A stretch of 64,000 bases of DNA from Riptortus pedestris (Eukaryota; Arthropoda; Insecta; Hemiptera; Alydidae), in the NCBI GenBank assembly GCA_019009955.1, contig CM032230.1, positions 21,877,001-21,941,000 of the forward strand. The letters run 5' to 3'. The translations under genes and the position numbers were made by a program. A model generated the notes under the pieces. That model ran no database searches and was not told the DNA's origin. It saw only the letters and a program-made list of their open reading frames with translations. Below, piece by piece: positions 10,112 through 21,602 of the stretch (its first letter is position 1; every line of letters begins with the position of its first letter).

Positions 10112-10524
10112 AGTCCGTCAAGCAGGTGCTGCGTAAACTAAGCAGATTTCCCACAAAGTTATACAATAGAGAAATCTGCATACGAGTGTCGAACAGTTAC
10201 GTAAACGGCCGAACTAGCTTTCGGCGGAAACGAATATTAGCGACCATATCTCGTCCGTTCACTTAAACAAAATGCAAATATCTCGGTTAATATTCAAGAC
10301 AGAGAATGAAAATATAGTACATTTAATTTGCAATAAGATTCGTTCTACACAATTTTTCGATCCGACGTACAGTAACGGATGTATTTCGGAATTCCCCCTC
10401 CCACTGGTCTGATTTCAGCCGTTAATGAACTTGATCTCTCTTTTTACATAAAACGATTAAATACCGAGTATGATGATGGCTAAATAAAAATTGAGATGGC
10501 TAGAGTGTTAACAGACAAATATTG
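10112..10524 (+). mobile_element. H-family copy (module 1), 3' truncated
   Basis: AGTCCGTCAAGCAGGTGCTG opens it; GAACAGTTACGTAAACGGCC and AACTAGCTTTCGGCGG mark module 1; the core follows. It stops at GTTAACAGACAAATATTGC without microsatellite or hairpin. Confidence 0.85.
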
Positions 10525-10796
10525 CTTTGTCATGTGAAGGGGCGATGCGAGACGTAAAGAAGTCAAGGCCAGATTAACTGAATCAAATATATTAACAATA
10601 AAAAAAAAAAAAAAAAAAAAACAAATACGCACTGTAACCTAAAACGTGGTTCACAGTTCGAATGATGATAGGAGACTGTTCTTAACCTCGCTAAGTTATA
10701 GGGACTTCTCTATAGCAACGTATAGCAGCGAGATACTCGCGAACACATGAAAATTATGACTAGCTGTTAAGGTTATTCATTCACGTGTACCTCGCC

Positions 10797-10912
10797 ACTA
10801 CAGTCAGCAGGCACTGAGGAAAAGTCTATTGATTTCATGGTCTATGAAAGTGAGTGCACTTAGCATATATTAAAGAACTAGTGGAGGACAAGGACTTTTT
10901 ATTGATCCTGAT
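10797..10912 (+). repeat. C repeat, left part
   Basis: CAGTCAGCAGGCACTGAGG, GGTCTATGAAAGTGAGTGCA and GCATATATTAAAGAACT recur at 20287-20392. In both places the block ends in a (TA)n tract. Confidence 0.8.
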
Positions 10913-10922
10913 TAAATAAATC

Positions 10923-10976
<54 letters not shown>

Positions 10977-12170
10977 CTAGCTCAGATACCCGGCTTCGCC
11001 CGGGAATTGGCCGAATGGTGATGGTATTTTTTTGGCAAGGCTTTGCACAATATTTTGACATTTACCCGTCCCAGTGTTTAGGGTTAATACCTGTTGTTGG
11101 CATTAATTTTTCCAGGTGAGGTACCTCATAGTTCAAATTGGAATGAATTGTTGAGCATATCAATATTTCTACGCAAACTACTTGCTCCACACATTGTTCC
11201 TGGAGAAATGTATAAAAAAAAAAAAAAAAAGTTAATCTAAATAACAAAGTAAACAACTTTTGTTATGTGCATGTTTGTCGAAAAACGAATAGACAATGAA
11301 ATATCGTGAATTTTTATTTCAGGCCACCCTTATAACCCCCACTCCTGTTCTAACATAAGCATTTTAATATAGCTTATAATCACGGAAGAATTAATGCTAA
11401 TTGACATACCGTGATTTGTTAAGTTCGGTTCAATCGTTAGCGTCCAATAAAATAGTTGACTCACGCTTTAGTTTATAGTGTATATCTCGTTTATACATTG
11501 TTAAAAGACAAAAATGACTATCACAAAAGTTACTCTAAATAACAAAATAAACAACTTTTGTTATGTTCATATTTGCCGAAAAACGAATAGAAAACGAAAT
11601 ACCGCTATTTTAAATTCAGGCCTCCCTTACAACCCCCATTCCTGCCCGTCCCTAGAAATGTTGGTATGGCTTATTATAATGAAAGCGTTAGTGCTAATAC
11701 ACATACCGAGTTTTATTTATTTCGGTTGCGTCTTTTGTCCCAAATAAAATTGTTCACTTCCGCTATAGGTTTTAGCGTATATCTCGTTTATAATTCAGTA
11801 TACGAGAAAGTGTATATAACACAAGTTAGTGTAAATAACAAAATAAAAAACTTTTGTTATGTTCATATTTGCCGAAAAACCAATAGGAAACGAAATATCG
11901 CTATTTTCAATTTCAGGCTTCCCTTATAACCGCCACTCCTGTTCGTCTCAGAGGATATTAATATAGCATAAAGTCTAAGTTGGGTTAGTAGTAATATACA
12001 TACCAAGTTTCATCAAATTCGGTTCAGCCGTTTATGCGTGAAAATGTAACAAACAAACAAATACACTCGAAAGAAACAAAATGGTGTCTATGACATGTGA
12101 AACGAAAAGTTCGTGAAAATTAACGAAAAAAATCAGACAGAGGTTACAATTTTATATATATATATATATA
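10977..12170 (+). mobile_element. B-family element with internal 295-bp tandem units
   Basis: It starts ACTAGCTCAGATACCCGGCT with a CCCGG...CCGGG stem and ends in TTCGGTTCAGCCGTTTATGC, AACAAACAAACAAATACAC and a (TA)n tract. A second copy in reverse lies at 19275-20046. The FCGGTTCAGCCGTTT-type tail (TTCGGTTCAGCCGTTT) is widespread in arthropod repeats often grouped with RTE-type LINEs, but no coding region is visible, so the class is left open. It separates the left and right halves of the C repeat. Confidence 0.7.
11265..11960 (+). repeat. Tandem ~295-bp units inside B
   Basis: CAGGCCACCCTT, CAGGCCTCCCTT and CAGGCTTCCCTT occur at about 11323, 11617 and 11914, each preceded by CGAAAAACNAATAGNNAACGAAAT and followed by AACCCCCACTCCTG or a close variant. 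Two such units also stand at 46.1-46.4 kb. Confidence 0.85.
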
Positions 12171-12175
12171 TTATT

Positions 12176-12313
12176 TAATGTTTTACTTAATGCGCTATTG
12201 AATTTGATTACAGCATATGTGTATATGATGTATATATAAATATATATATTTATATATACATCATATACACATATGCTGTAATCAAATTCATTAGCGCATT
12301 AAGTAAAACATTA
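12176..12313. repeat. 138-bp near-perfect palindrome
   Basis: The two 69-base arms pair with one mismatch (GCTATT against GCTAAT) and have no spacer; the centre is ATATATAT at 12244/12245. The right arm and the sequence after it match the C repeat at 20437-20500, so the left arm is the extra, inverted copy. Confidence 0.95.
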
Positions 12314-12400
12314 ATTAAAACTTGTCAAACTTCTTACTAAAAGATTTCAACAAATAGGGCGACATAAAAATACAATATAACTAACTAAAATCACAAATCG
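12245..12400 (+). repeat. C repeat, right part
   Basis: ATATGCTGTAATCAAATTCA, AAGTAAAACATTAATTAAAA and CTTGTC align with 20440-20530 (GCAGTAACCAAATTTAATAG, AAGTAAAACATTAATATTAA). The stretch from 12400 to 12657 shows no feature. Confidence 0.7.
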
Positions 12401-12657
12401 TCCAATATATCGACGCAAAGGTAAGATAACCATTATTTACCAATGACTTGTAACAAAGTGGCTGCTTCGCTTCTAAGGCGATTGGACACTATAAAACATG
12501 TACTAAAAAATACGATGCCCATACTCGTAATTACTTAAAACCAATTAAATCTATATCTTCGAAATTTAAAATATTTACTATTTTATGTAAATATATGCAC
12601 TGTATCTTATTCAGATCAAATAATGTCATTATTAGTCTTATTTAATGTATAGATATG

Positions 12658-12970
12658 TCTGGGAAAAACGATAAAAAAATTTGTATAGAATCAATTTTAT
12701 TGCAAATGTAATGTTCAGTAGATATATTATGTAGGCGTTTTCATCGTCTTGATTATTAACCGAAATATTTAAGCTATTTAGTTGTCGGCCTTTAGTAAAC
12801 CCCCACTCCATCTCATGCCATATTAACTGCACTAAGCTGTTATTATGTGAAGGACGTTATTTAAAGCCAGCATTCCAAATATTTGGTTCATTAAAAGTTT
12901 TAAGATAAATGCAAATACTTGAGGCACGTGGAAAATCTGCTTAGACAACGACGCCCCTGCGTGACGTACT
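12658..12970 (-). mobile_element. H-family copy, shortened
   Basis: The left terminus (CCCCTGCGTGACGTACTTT on plus) is present. Core and module 2 parts are recognisable (TATTAACCGAAATATTTAAG, GTAAACCCCCACTCCATC) but several internal blocks are missing, and there is no hairpin end. Confidence 0.75.
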
Positions 12971-13425
12971 TTTCATGAATATATGGAAAATTACGTAACT
13001 CAATAAAAGAATTACAAGAAACGAAATAAATTAAACGAATTGCACTCCCGGACAGGCCGGAAATAGGCAAATTCAGCGGTAAAACATTAGAAGGGTAAAG
13101 CAGAAATAGAAGAGACTTGCCTGGGTGAGGCAGAGTGGTCCAGGGTTGCTTTAATTATTTATGGTCATTTGATAGGAGCCCTATCAGTTATTCATGGGCA
13201 AATGCAGGAATTCTCTCTTACCTACTACCATCTTATTAACAGGCAGCAACCAGTAACCAATCCAAACAGAAATGAAGAGTCAGTCACTTGGAGACCTGGA
13301 GATGACAAACGTCCAGTAAGATGATATACTCAATGGTAATTACTTAGTAATCGATACAATGTAACAGTTAATTATAACATGAAATTTCGAAGATCCACAA
13401 AAGAATCAGGACTCATTTATACAGA
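12971..13425. other. Non-repetitive island
   Basis: Mixed-composition stretch with GGACAGGCCGGAAATAGGC and GCCTGGGTGAGGCAGAGTGG. No repeat family and no long frame. Confidence 0.35.
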
Positions 13426-13427
13426 AG

Positions 13428-13824
13428 TTCATCACTCAGGGACTGCAGATTTCCCACGCGAACGTTTACAATAGATAAATATACATACAGGTAACACTAC
13501 CGTGAATGCTCATTTAATGTACAAGACTGTATTGTAATTAAACAGGCAAGCCAACCTCGTAGCGCTGCATAGATAGACAGGAAAGGCAAACAATTCATGA
13601 AATATATATGAATATAACATATTAATTTTATTGAAAACAATTTACTAAAGCTAGCGGTGTAATTTGCAGAATCAGTTTTATCTCAATCACTCAAATTCTA
13701 GTAATATATCTCACAAAGTAAAAGTTCAATGAAAACAATATTTGGTATTTAGGCTTCAATTAATATTTTCTATTATATAACACAGCATTGTTTATGTAAC
13801 ACTAGTATAAGTGGGGGTGAGTGT
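13428..13824 (+). mobile_element. H-family copy (module 2), truncated
   Basis: The left end is damaged (GTTCATCACTCAGGGACTGC). Module 2 follows (TACATACAGGTAACACTACC, GTGAATG, AACATATTAATTTTATTG) and stops at AGTATAAGTGGGGGTGAG, where an LTR fragment begins. Confidence 0.8.
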
Positions 13825-13915
13825 AAGTGAAAAACTGTGAAAGTTGTGTGTGTTTAGGTTTTGCAATCCAAAAGAACTCTTATTAACAGCGTTAATTACT
13901 GGTTTTGTAATAAAT
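13825..13915 (+). repeat. Fragment of the first LTR family
   Basis: AAAAACTGTGAAAGTTG, TTTTGCAATCCAAAAGAACT and TTACTGGTTTTGTAATAAA match the last 90 bases of the LTR at 2359-3055. The rest of the element is absent. Confidence 0.8.
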
Positions 13916-13919
13916 AATA

Positions 13920-14577
13920 AATTTAATGAAAATTCGAAATATCTTCGTTACTATAGGGCGGATCGAAAACCTGTATAGAAAAAATCTTATTGCAAATTAA
14001 ATTTACTATAAATATTGTTATATACATTAATTCACTATCTTGAATATTAACCGAGATATTGGCATTTTTCAGTTTTCAGCCTTCAGCAAACCGCCACTTC
14101 TACTCATGTTACATAAATAATACTCTGCTACATAAATAATCACATTATTCCAAGTTTAAATACCAAAAATTGTATTCAAGAGACCATTATTATACGAGAT
14201 ACATGCAAATATGTCCTGGAAAATCCCCCCCGTCTTAAGGTTTTCGACTACAAAAATTTGATTGAAAGGGATAACAATTATTCTCACTTATTATTAATTA
14301 CATTACTCGATATAGTAAATAGTTCTCAATAAAAGTAATATGTTATATTCTGATATATTTCATTAATAGTTTTTCTTTCCGGTGTGAAGCGGGCAGACTC
14401 GTTTTTTACATTTCTAACCTAACGCTTTCTGTCGGCAGGTTATTGAAATTGGATGAACCATTTCTTATTTCCGTTTGTATATTCACGATGGTGTTGTGTT
14501 ACCTGTATGTAGATTTATCTATTACTAAATTTCACGAGGGAAATCTGGTTAGTTTACGCAGCCACTGCGTGACGGAC
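13920..14577 (-). mobile_element. H-family copy (module 2), 3' truncated
   Basis: It ends on plus with AGTTTACGCAGCCACTGCGT GACGGACTTT. Module 2 and core are well preserved (GTTATATTCTGATATATTTC, CTTTCCGGTGTGAAG). The microsatellite and hairpin end are missing at the LTR fragment junction. Confidence 0.85.
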
Positions 14578-15648
14578 TTTTTTTTAATCGTGACCCAAAT
14601 AGTAATTACGTATTTAATGTAAAACACCTATTCAGTACGTAACAAGTGTGATTATGAATGTGTGCGACGGAAACGGGGGAATTGAAAATTCGAAACATAT
14701 CAATAAATAATCCTGTAAATACATCACATTCTTTATAATACATTATTTGTATTTCCATTATAAAAAAATATGAAGTGTGATATAATTATAGATAAGCATA
14801 TCATCAAGTCATGAAATTATTAAATTGGTAACTTCATCACAGAAATATTTTTATGTATCACAAGTAGTAACAATCTGATGAAAACAACATTGGGTATTTC
14901 TTTTTGGAAATCGGCGTTTTATGATTTTATATAAATATTTATATATATTTTTTTGCGGGTGTATGTGTGTGTTCACATAATGAAAGACATCATTTCTTTA
15001 TCTCTAAGGCATGATTATAATGGGCATTCTAGAAATTATACGAACCTATTACAGATTATAACTTTCAACCAATTTGGATTCCATGTTATCAAAATTAATA
15101 AATAATACTTATATAAGTTAGCCGTAATATATAAGCTGAAAAAGAATTGCATTGGATTGAATCTGTAAGCAATTGAAAATAAATATCACATGGTCTTAAG
15201 TATGGTACTTTTTTTTAATCGTGACCCAAATAGTAATTATGCATTTCATGTAAAACAACTAATCAGTACGTAAAAAGTGTTATTATTGTGTGAGAAACGG
15301 GGGAATTGAAACATATCAATAAATAATCCTGTAAATGCCTGTATATTCTTTATAATACATTATTTGTATTTCCATTATCAAGCTAGCACGTAGAGGCTGT
15401 GTAAACTAAGCAGATTTCTCATGTGTTGTATGTGTACATACGCTCCTGATATCAGTTCACCAAACGTTCTATATTTCGAAAAATATTAAGTGTCATATAA
15501 TAATAGATAAGCATTATCAAGTCATGCAATTATTGAAGTGGTAAATTCATTACATATTTTTATGTATCTCAAGTAGTAACGATCTGACGAAAACAATATT
15601 TGGTATTTAGTTTTGAATTCGACGTTTCTGGATTATACATAAATGCCT

Positions 15649-15761
<113 letters not shown>

Positions 15762-16454
15762 TTCACATAATGACAAGACATCTTTTCACTGTCAACTAGA
15801 GGCATGATTATGATGGACATTTCTATAAATTTTACGAACCTCGTACAGTTTATAACTATCAACTTATTCGGATTCCAAATAATCAATAAATGTATTACAA
15901 AATAATACTAATATAGGTGAGCCGCATCATATTAATTGAAAATAAATAATATCACATGGTCAATAGAGACAGGAATTATGATCATGCATTTAATGTAAAA
16001 CACCTAATCTGTAGGTAACACGTGTGATTATAAATACATATGCCTTGTGTAATAAGGGGATGGGGGAATTGAAAATTCGACATAAATTAGCAAAGCATAT
16101 AAACAATCCTGTAAATACATCAAATTCTCTATAATACATAGTTTGTATATCCACTATTAAGAGAGCAGGTTGAGTAGAGGCTTTGTAAACTAAGCAGATT
16201 TCTCATGTGTTGTACGTGTACATACGCTCCTGATATCGTTTAACCAAACATTCTCGAATTAAAAAAAAATATGTAGTGTGATATGATTATAGATAAGCAT
16301 AAGTCATGTATAATTATTAAATTGCTACCTTCATCACACAACATATTTTTATGTATCTAAAGTAGTAACGATCTGTTGAAAACAATATTTGTTATTTCGT
16401 TTTTGAATTCGACGTTTCTGGATTATACATACATACACATACACACACACATAC

Positions 16455-16507
<53 letters not shown>

Positions 16508-16634
16508 CTCACATAATGACAAGACATCATTTAGGTTATCTCCTAACCTTGATTATAATTGATATTTCTAGAAACTTAACGAACCTAATAGTTTATAACT
16601 ATCAACCTATTTGGATTGCATATAATCAATAAAT

Positions 16635-16862
16635 AGGGGCTTAGGTTAGCCAAGTGAGTTAAAGCGTTGACCTTAATCTCACATAGTATCCCTAGAGCGG
16701 ATAGTTCGATTCTCGCCTGGGCAATGGGAATTATTTAGTGACGAAATTCATTAAATAACATCTTAAGTCCCACCATGGCTAGAAAAGGGTGGTAACCTGT
16801 AGATGACCCGTCTCAATTAGCCTCAGTTGCAAAAATGTTGACGTTAATAAATAATAATAATA
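16635..16862 (+). mobile_element. tRNA-derived SINE with 15-bp target duplication
   Basis: The head GGGGCTTAGGTTAGCCAAGT contains an A-box-like segment and AGTTCGATTCTCGCC is a B box. The body has ATTTAGTGACGAAATTCATT and GAAAAGGGTGGTAACCTGTA, and the tail is AATAATAATAAT. ATATAATCAATAAAT stands exactly on both sides (16620-16634 and 16863-16877). Tandem unit 2 gives the empty site (AATAATCAATAAATGTATTA). Confidence 0.95.
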
Positions 16863-17165
16863 ATATAATCAATAAATTTATTAAAAAATTATACTTATAT
16901 AGGTTAGCCGTATTATATAAGCTGAACCACGATTACATGGGATTGAACCTGTAAGCAATTGAAAATAAATAATAAATATCACATGGTCACTAGAGACAGG
17001 AATTATAAGTATGGTACTTTTTTTTAATCGTGACCCAAATAGTAATTATGCATTTAATGTAAAACACCTAATCAGTACGTAAAAAGTGTGATTATTAATG
17101 AAACGGGGGAATTGAAAATTCGAAGCATATCAATAAATAATCCTGTAAATACATCACATTCTTTA

Positions 17166-17554
17166 TAAGTACCAAATACTGTTTTCAAGAGATCGTTATT
17201 CAACGAGATACATGGAAATATGATCTTTTGATCCCCTACGTCTTACGCTTTCGGATTACTAAAACTTGAGTGATTGAGACAAAGATTATTCTGATTCATT
17301 AAAAATTACAAACTAGATGTAGAAAATAGTTTTCAATAAAATAAATAAATATTTCTATTTATCTATTCGGCCTATTTGTTTAAAATTCATACGCTTTTTC
17401 TTGGGCAATATTAAAATTGACTCAACGATTTCTCTATGCCGTTTACATTTATTCACTTAATATTCACGGTGTTGTTCAAGTGTTACCAGTATGTAGATTT
17501 ATCAATTGCGAAAATTCACGTAGGAAATCTACTTAGTTCCCTGCGTAACGGACT
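17166..17554 (-). mobile_element. H-family copy, left 390 bases
   Basis: Module 2 on the minus strand ends on plus with GTTCCCTGCGTAACGGACTT. It begins directly at the end of the tandem array (AAGTACCAAATACTG) and lacks core and hairpin. Confidence 0.8.
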
Positions 17555-17731
17555 TTTTAAGTTTGGTTCCATACGCCTCACAAATAATAAATAGAGTAAT
17601 ATAATAATTAATTATATAATTTGTTGCAGCTGTGCTGTCACTGTCGGTAGATGTGGAAAGCCCACCAATTAATCTTGTCGATGTGATATCGTTATCATGT
17701 GGTGTGGGAAAGTGCCCTATCCATTCAATAA

Positions 17732-18292
17732 AGTCCGTCACGCAGGGGCTGCGTAAACGAAGCAGATTTACCATTTGCGTCCGGTATTTGCATTTATCTC
17801 ATGACGCAGAAGTTCAATGAAAACAATATTTGCTATTTAGGATTCAAGTAAAGTACTTCATAATATAACAGCATATTGTTGATATGGCATAAGCAGGAGT
17901 GAGGGTTTACTGAAGGCTGAAAACTAAAAAAAAAACGCTCCGTTAATATTAAAGATAATATAAACATGTACATAACACATTTATTTAAATTTCATTCGCA
18001 ATAAGATTGTCTCTATACAATTTTTCGATCCGACGTATATTAACAGAAATATTTCGAATTTTCGAACATCCTCCCCTCTAAACCCCGCCTCCCCCTGGTC
18101 CGATTTCAGCCGTTAACGAACTTGATCTTTCTTCTTACATAAAACTACTAAATATCGAGTTTGGTAATGATTAAACAATAATTGCGATCGCTAGAGCGCA
18201 GCTATTGTTTAACAGGATCGATGGACATTTGAAGAAAAATTCCATCATGACTACGACCTCAATTGCTGATTTCCCATAAGGGAAATCTGCTA
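17732..18292 (+). mobile_element. H-family copy (module 3), complete
   Basis: Both ends are intact: AGTCCGTCACGCAGGGGCTG at 17732 and the palindrome GATTTCCCATAAGGGAAATC (18268-18287) followed by TGCTA. The 5' module is short and distinct (TTTGCGTCCGGTATTTGC). Between the ACCGCTAGAGCG-type palindrome and ATCGATGG the microsatellite and flanking bases are deleted. At 561 bp it is one of the smallest complete copies. Confidence 0.92.
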
Positions 18293-18294
18293 AA

Positions 18295-18802
18295 AAGTGT
18301 TGGTTCCTTTACCACATTACACCTGATTTATTATAGTGCTCCCATTGTTGATGATGAATAGCGGAATATATTGATCAAGAGTATCGAAAATTGGACCTGC
18401 TAAAAGATGACACATGTCCCAAGAGAGGCGTTCGTAGTTCGCGAGCAGGGAAAATGAGACGTGTAAAGATTAGCTAGAGAATATTTTAGAGGAAACGGCC
18501 CATACATCTTTGGAAAAGTGATATTTTCCAACTCACACACCCGTATCGGGAGCCCAAGCTGGCAAGTGAATATTTCAGAATAATGAGTCGGATAGAGGAG
18601 CGACAAGACGGGGACAAATAGCCACCTGATGTATCAAGATAAGGCCAGCCATAAATCAGATCATTGATTCTCAACAAATTGAATATTGCCCAAGCTCTCA
18701 ACGGAATATGGTAAATAACACGTTCTTTCTAATAACAAATATGGCATCTAGTAAATAGGCAATTTATAAATTACAGGAATCGCTTAACTCTAATATTTAA
18801 TG
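18295..18802. other. Non-repetitive island
   Basis: About 18400-18710 is balanced in composition (CCAAGAGAGGCGTTCGTAG, AACACACCCGTATCGGGAGC-like). Two overlapping minus-strand frames are in different phases and lack motifs, so no gene is called. Confidence 0.35.
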
Positions 18803-18925
18803 CCATACTAATTAAGTAAAATCCTTCATCCCAGCCTGGCTAGAAAAGGGTGGTAACCTATAAATAGTAGAACCCTATACCATTAAAAGAAGCACAAAAT
18901 GGGCGTTAATAAATATTTTTAAAAA
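18803..18925 (+). repeat. SINE 3' half fragment
   Basis: CCAGCCTGGCTAGAAAAGGG, TGGTAACCTATAAATAG and GGGCGTTAATAAATA match the SINE body and end. The tRNA head is absent. Confidence 0.75.
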
Positions 18926-19104
18926 TAAGATACAGGAAAAATAAAAATCGGCCACACAGGACCCGCGTAAACAAATCAGATGTTCGACATGCTAGAAAAA
19001 CGCATTAATGATCTGATCCCACCGTGTATTTTCTATTTCAAAGTAAACATTTGATGAACAGAAGCCGGAGAGTACAAAAGGCTGAAAATAAGAAATAACG
19101 AATA

Positions 19105-19219
19105 ACCAACAACTGTGTGAGCTAAGGCGTTGACTATAATCTCACATGGTAAACCTAAAGTGGCGAGTTCGATTCCCGGCCTGGGCAATAGGTATTTATT
19201 TAGTGACCATATTCATTAA
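19105..19219 (+). repeat. SINE head fragment
   Basis: GTGTGAGCTAAGGCGTTGAC, CTCACATGGTAAACCTAAAG and the B box GAGTTCGATTCCCGG match the SINE 5' half. It stops after AGTGACCATATTCATTAATT at a (TA)n tract (19222-19270). Confidence 0.8.
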
Positions 19220-19274
<55 letters not shown>

Positions 19275-20046
19275 ATATATACATATACATACATACACAC
19301 ACACACACATCTGTACATTGATTTTTTTTCGCGAAATTTCACGATAACTTTTCGTTTCACACGTCATAGACACCATAACTGCATTTTGTTTCTTTCGTGT
19401 ATGTTTGTTTGTTACCTTTTCAAATAACATTCAAATAACAGCCGCATAAACGGCTGAACCGAATTTTATGAAACTCGGTATGTATATTACTACTAACCCA
19501 ACTAAGACTTTAGTCTATATTAATATCCTCTGAGACGAACAGGAGAGGGGGTTATAAGGGAGGCCTGAAATAAAAATTCCCAATATTTCATTGCCTATTT
19601 GTTTTTCGACAAACATGCACATAACAAAAGTTGTTTACTTTGGTATTTAGATTAACTTTTGTTATATACATTTCTCCAGGAACAATGTGTGGAGCAAGTA
19701 ATTTGCGTAGAAATATTGATATGCTCAACAATTCATTCCAATTTCTTCTATGAGGTACCTCACCTGGAAAAATTAATTCAAATCTATGTTAATATTTTGT
19801 CCTTAATAACTGAAATCTATCCATAAAACACAGGAGACGGAAAATATGAGAATTTGGAGGACAGTGAAGACTTACATAAAAAAATAATTTTATTATTAAC
19901 AAATGCCAACAACGGGTATTAACCCTAAACACTGGGACGGTTATATGTCATATATCAAAAATTGTGCAAAGTAAAGCCTTGCCAAAAAAGTACCATCACC
20001 ATCCAGCCTCAAATCAATTCCCGGGCGAAGCCGGGTATCTGAGCTA
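19275..20046 (-). mobile_element. B-family element, reverse copy
   Basis: On plus it begins with ACACACACACACATCTGTAC, passes AAACGGCTGAACCGAATTTT and AACAGGAGAGGGGGTTATAA, and ends GGGCGAAGCCGGGTATCTGA GCTAGTAT, the inverse of the left end at 10977. It holds only one 295-bp unit and retains GGTACCTCACCTGGAAAAAT, also seen near 11120. Confidence 0.75.
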
Positions 20047-20057
20047 GTATATATTTA

Positions 20058-20262
20058 TCTGCTAACAATCTAACGGTCGAAATTTTCGTTTGATCGTTAC
20101 CAAACTCCATATTTCATCGTTTTATGTAAAAAGAAAGATCAAGTTCGTTAGTGGCTGGACTAGTGAAAGAGGAGGGGGGTATCGGATCGAAAAATTGTAT
20201 AGAAAATATCTTATTGCAAAATAGAGTGATCTATGAATATTATTCTATTTATTTCTGTATCT
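20058..20262 (-). repeat. H-family core fragment
   Basis: TCGTTTGATCGTTACCAAAC, AAAAAGAAAGATCAAGTTCG and TATCGGATCGAAAAATTGTA identify the core on the minus strand. Both termini are missing. Confidence 0.8.
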
Positions 20263-20286
20263 GGTTTTTTTTTCAAAACGTCTCTT

Positions 20287-20600
20287 ATTTTGTCAGCAGG
20301 CACTCATGAGCGGAGCATGGTCTATGAAAGTGAGTGCACTTTGCATATATTAAAGAACTTAGGGATGAGACTAGGACTTTCTATTGATACATATAAATAT
20401 ATATATATATATATATATGTATATGTATGTATGTATGTATATATACACATGCAGTAACCAAATTTAATAGCATACTAAGTAAAACATTAATATTAAAACT
20501 TGTCTTAAACTCTCAGAAACCTTAACAATCTGGGCGACGGAAAAATATATCTAAAATAATAGAATTAAAATTACATAATATCTTAAATAATCATTTTTTA
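20287..20600 (+). repeat. C repeat, uninterrupted copy
   Basis: GTCAGCAGGCACTCATGAGC and GGTCTATGAAAGTGAGTGCA are followed by a short (TA)n/(GTAT)n tract (20394-20445) and then GCAGTAACCAAATTTAATAG. This is the contiguous version of the sequence split at 10.8 and 12.2 kb. Confidence 0.75.
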
Positions 20601-20990
20601 TTTTCAGCTGGTGGTGAATCAGGTTAATCAGGAACACTCGTTTGTGGCTCCTCACAATTTATTTGTATTTTTTTTATATATATTTTTTTTCACAACCGTC
20701 CAGCGCTTTAAAACACAAAGGCACTAAGCGGTTGTGAAAAATAAATTGAGAGGAGTCACAAGAAAGTGTTTCTGATTAACCTGATCTTAAATAATGTCAT
20801 CAAACAACGTATTATTTTGCAAGGCATACGGTAAAAGTTCAAACAATATTTGAAATTTTAGCTTTCAATATAATGGTCCATGAAAACACTTTACTGTGAA
20901 TGTGACTTTAGAAGGACTGAGGGTTACTGAAGGCACCAAAACTAAAAAAATCGGATAACATTCAAGTTAGAAGAAATATGTATATAAAAA

Positions 20991-21412
20991 AGTACGTCAC
21001 GCAGTGGCTGCGTAAACTAATCAGATCTCCCACGTAAAGTTATGCAATAGAGAAATCCCCATAAGAGAGCCGAACAGTTACGCCCGAACTAGCTTTTGGC
21101 AGGAAACTCACTTGGCCCACATTTAATAAAAATGCAAATATCTCAGTTAATATTCAAGATAGAGAATAAATGTATAGAACAATATTTATAGTAAATCTAA
21201 TGTGCAATGCGATTGGTTCTATATAATTTTTTGGTTCGACGTATGGTAACGGAGATATTTCAAATTTTCGAAAATCCCCCCCCCAATGGTTCGATTTCAG
21301 CCATTAACCAACTTGATCTGTCTTTTTGCATAAAATAAATCAATCATAATTTTTCATAATCGCGTCATGAGTACGACCTCACTAGCTGATTTCCCTTAGG
21401 GGAAATCTGCTA
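20991..21412 (+). mobile_element. H-family copy (module 1), complete ends, internal deletion
   Basis: AGTACGTCACGCAGTGGCTG opens and GATTTCCCTTAGGGGAAATC plus TGCTA closes the copy. The segment from the end of the core to TTTTTCATAATCGCGTCATG is deleted, removing the microsatellite and the ATCGATGG block. Confidence 0.9.
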
Positions 21413-21481
21413 ACAATTACAGGTTTGATCCCTGCCAAGCTCACGAGTTCGCCAACATTATATATATATGTAGATATAATA

Positions 21482-21602
21482 TTGAACGGACCTCGTTTTC
21501 GTCATTTCCTGGGTATGATCGATGGACATTCGAAGAAATTTTTCGAAATTGGCGTCATGAGTACGACGTCTATAGCTGATTTCCCTTACGGGAAATCTGC
21601 TA
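21482..21602 (+). repeat. H-family 3' end fragment
   Basis: TTGAACGGACCTCGTTTTCG, GATCGATGGACATTCGAAG and the palindrome GATTTCCCTTACGGGAAATC with TGCTA are present. It starts at a short (TA)n tract. Confidence 0.85.
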
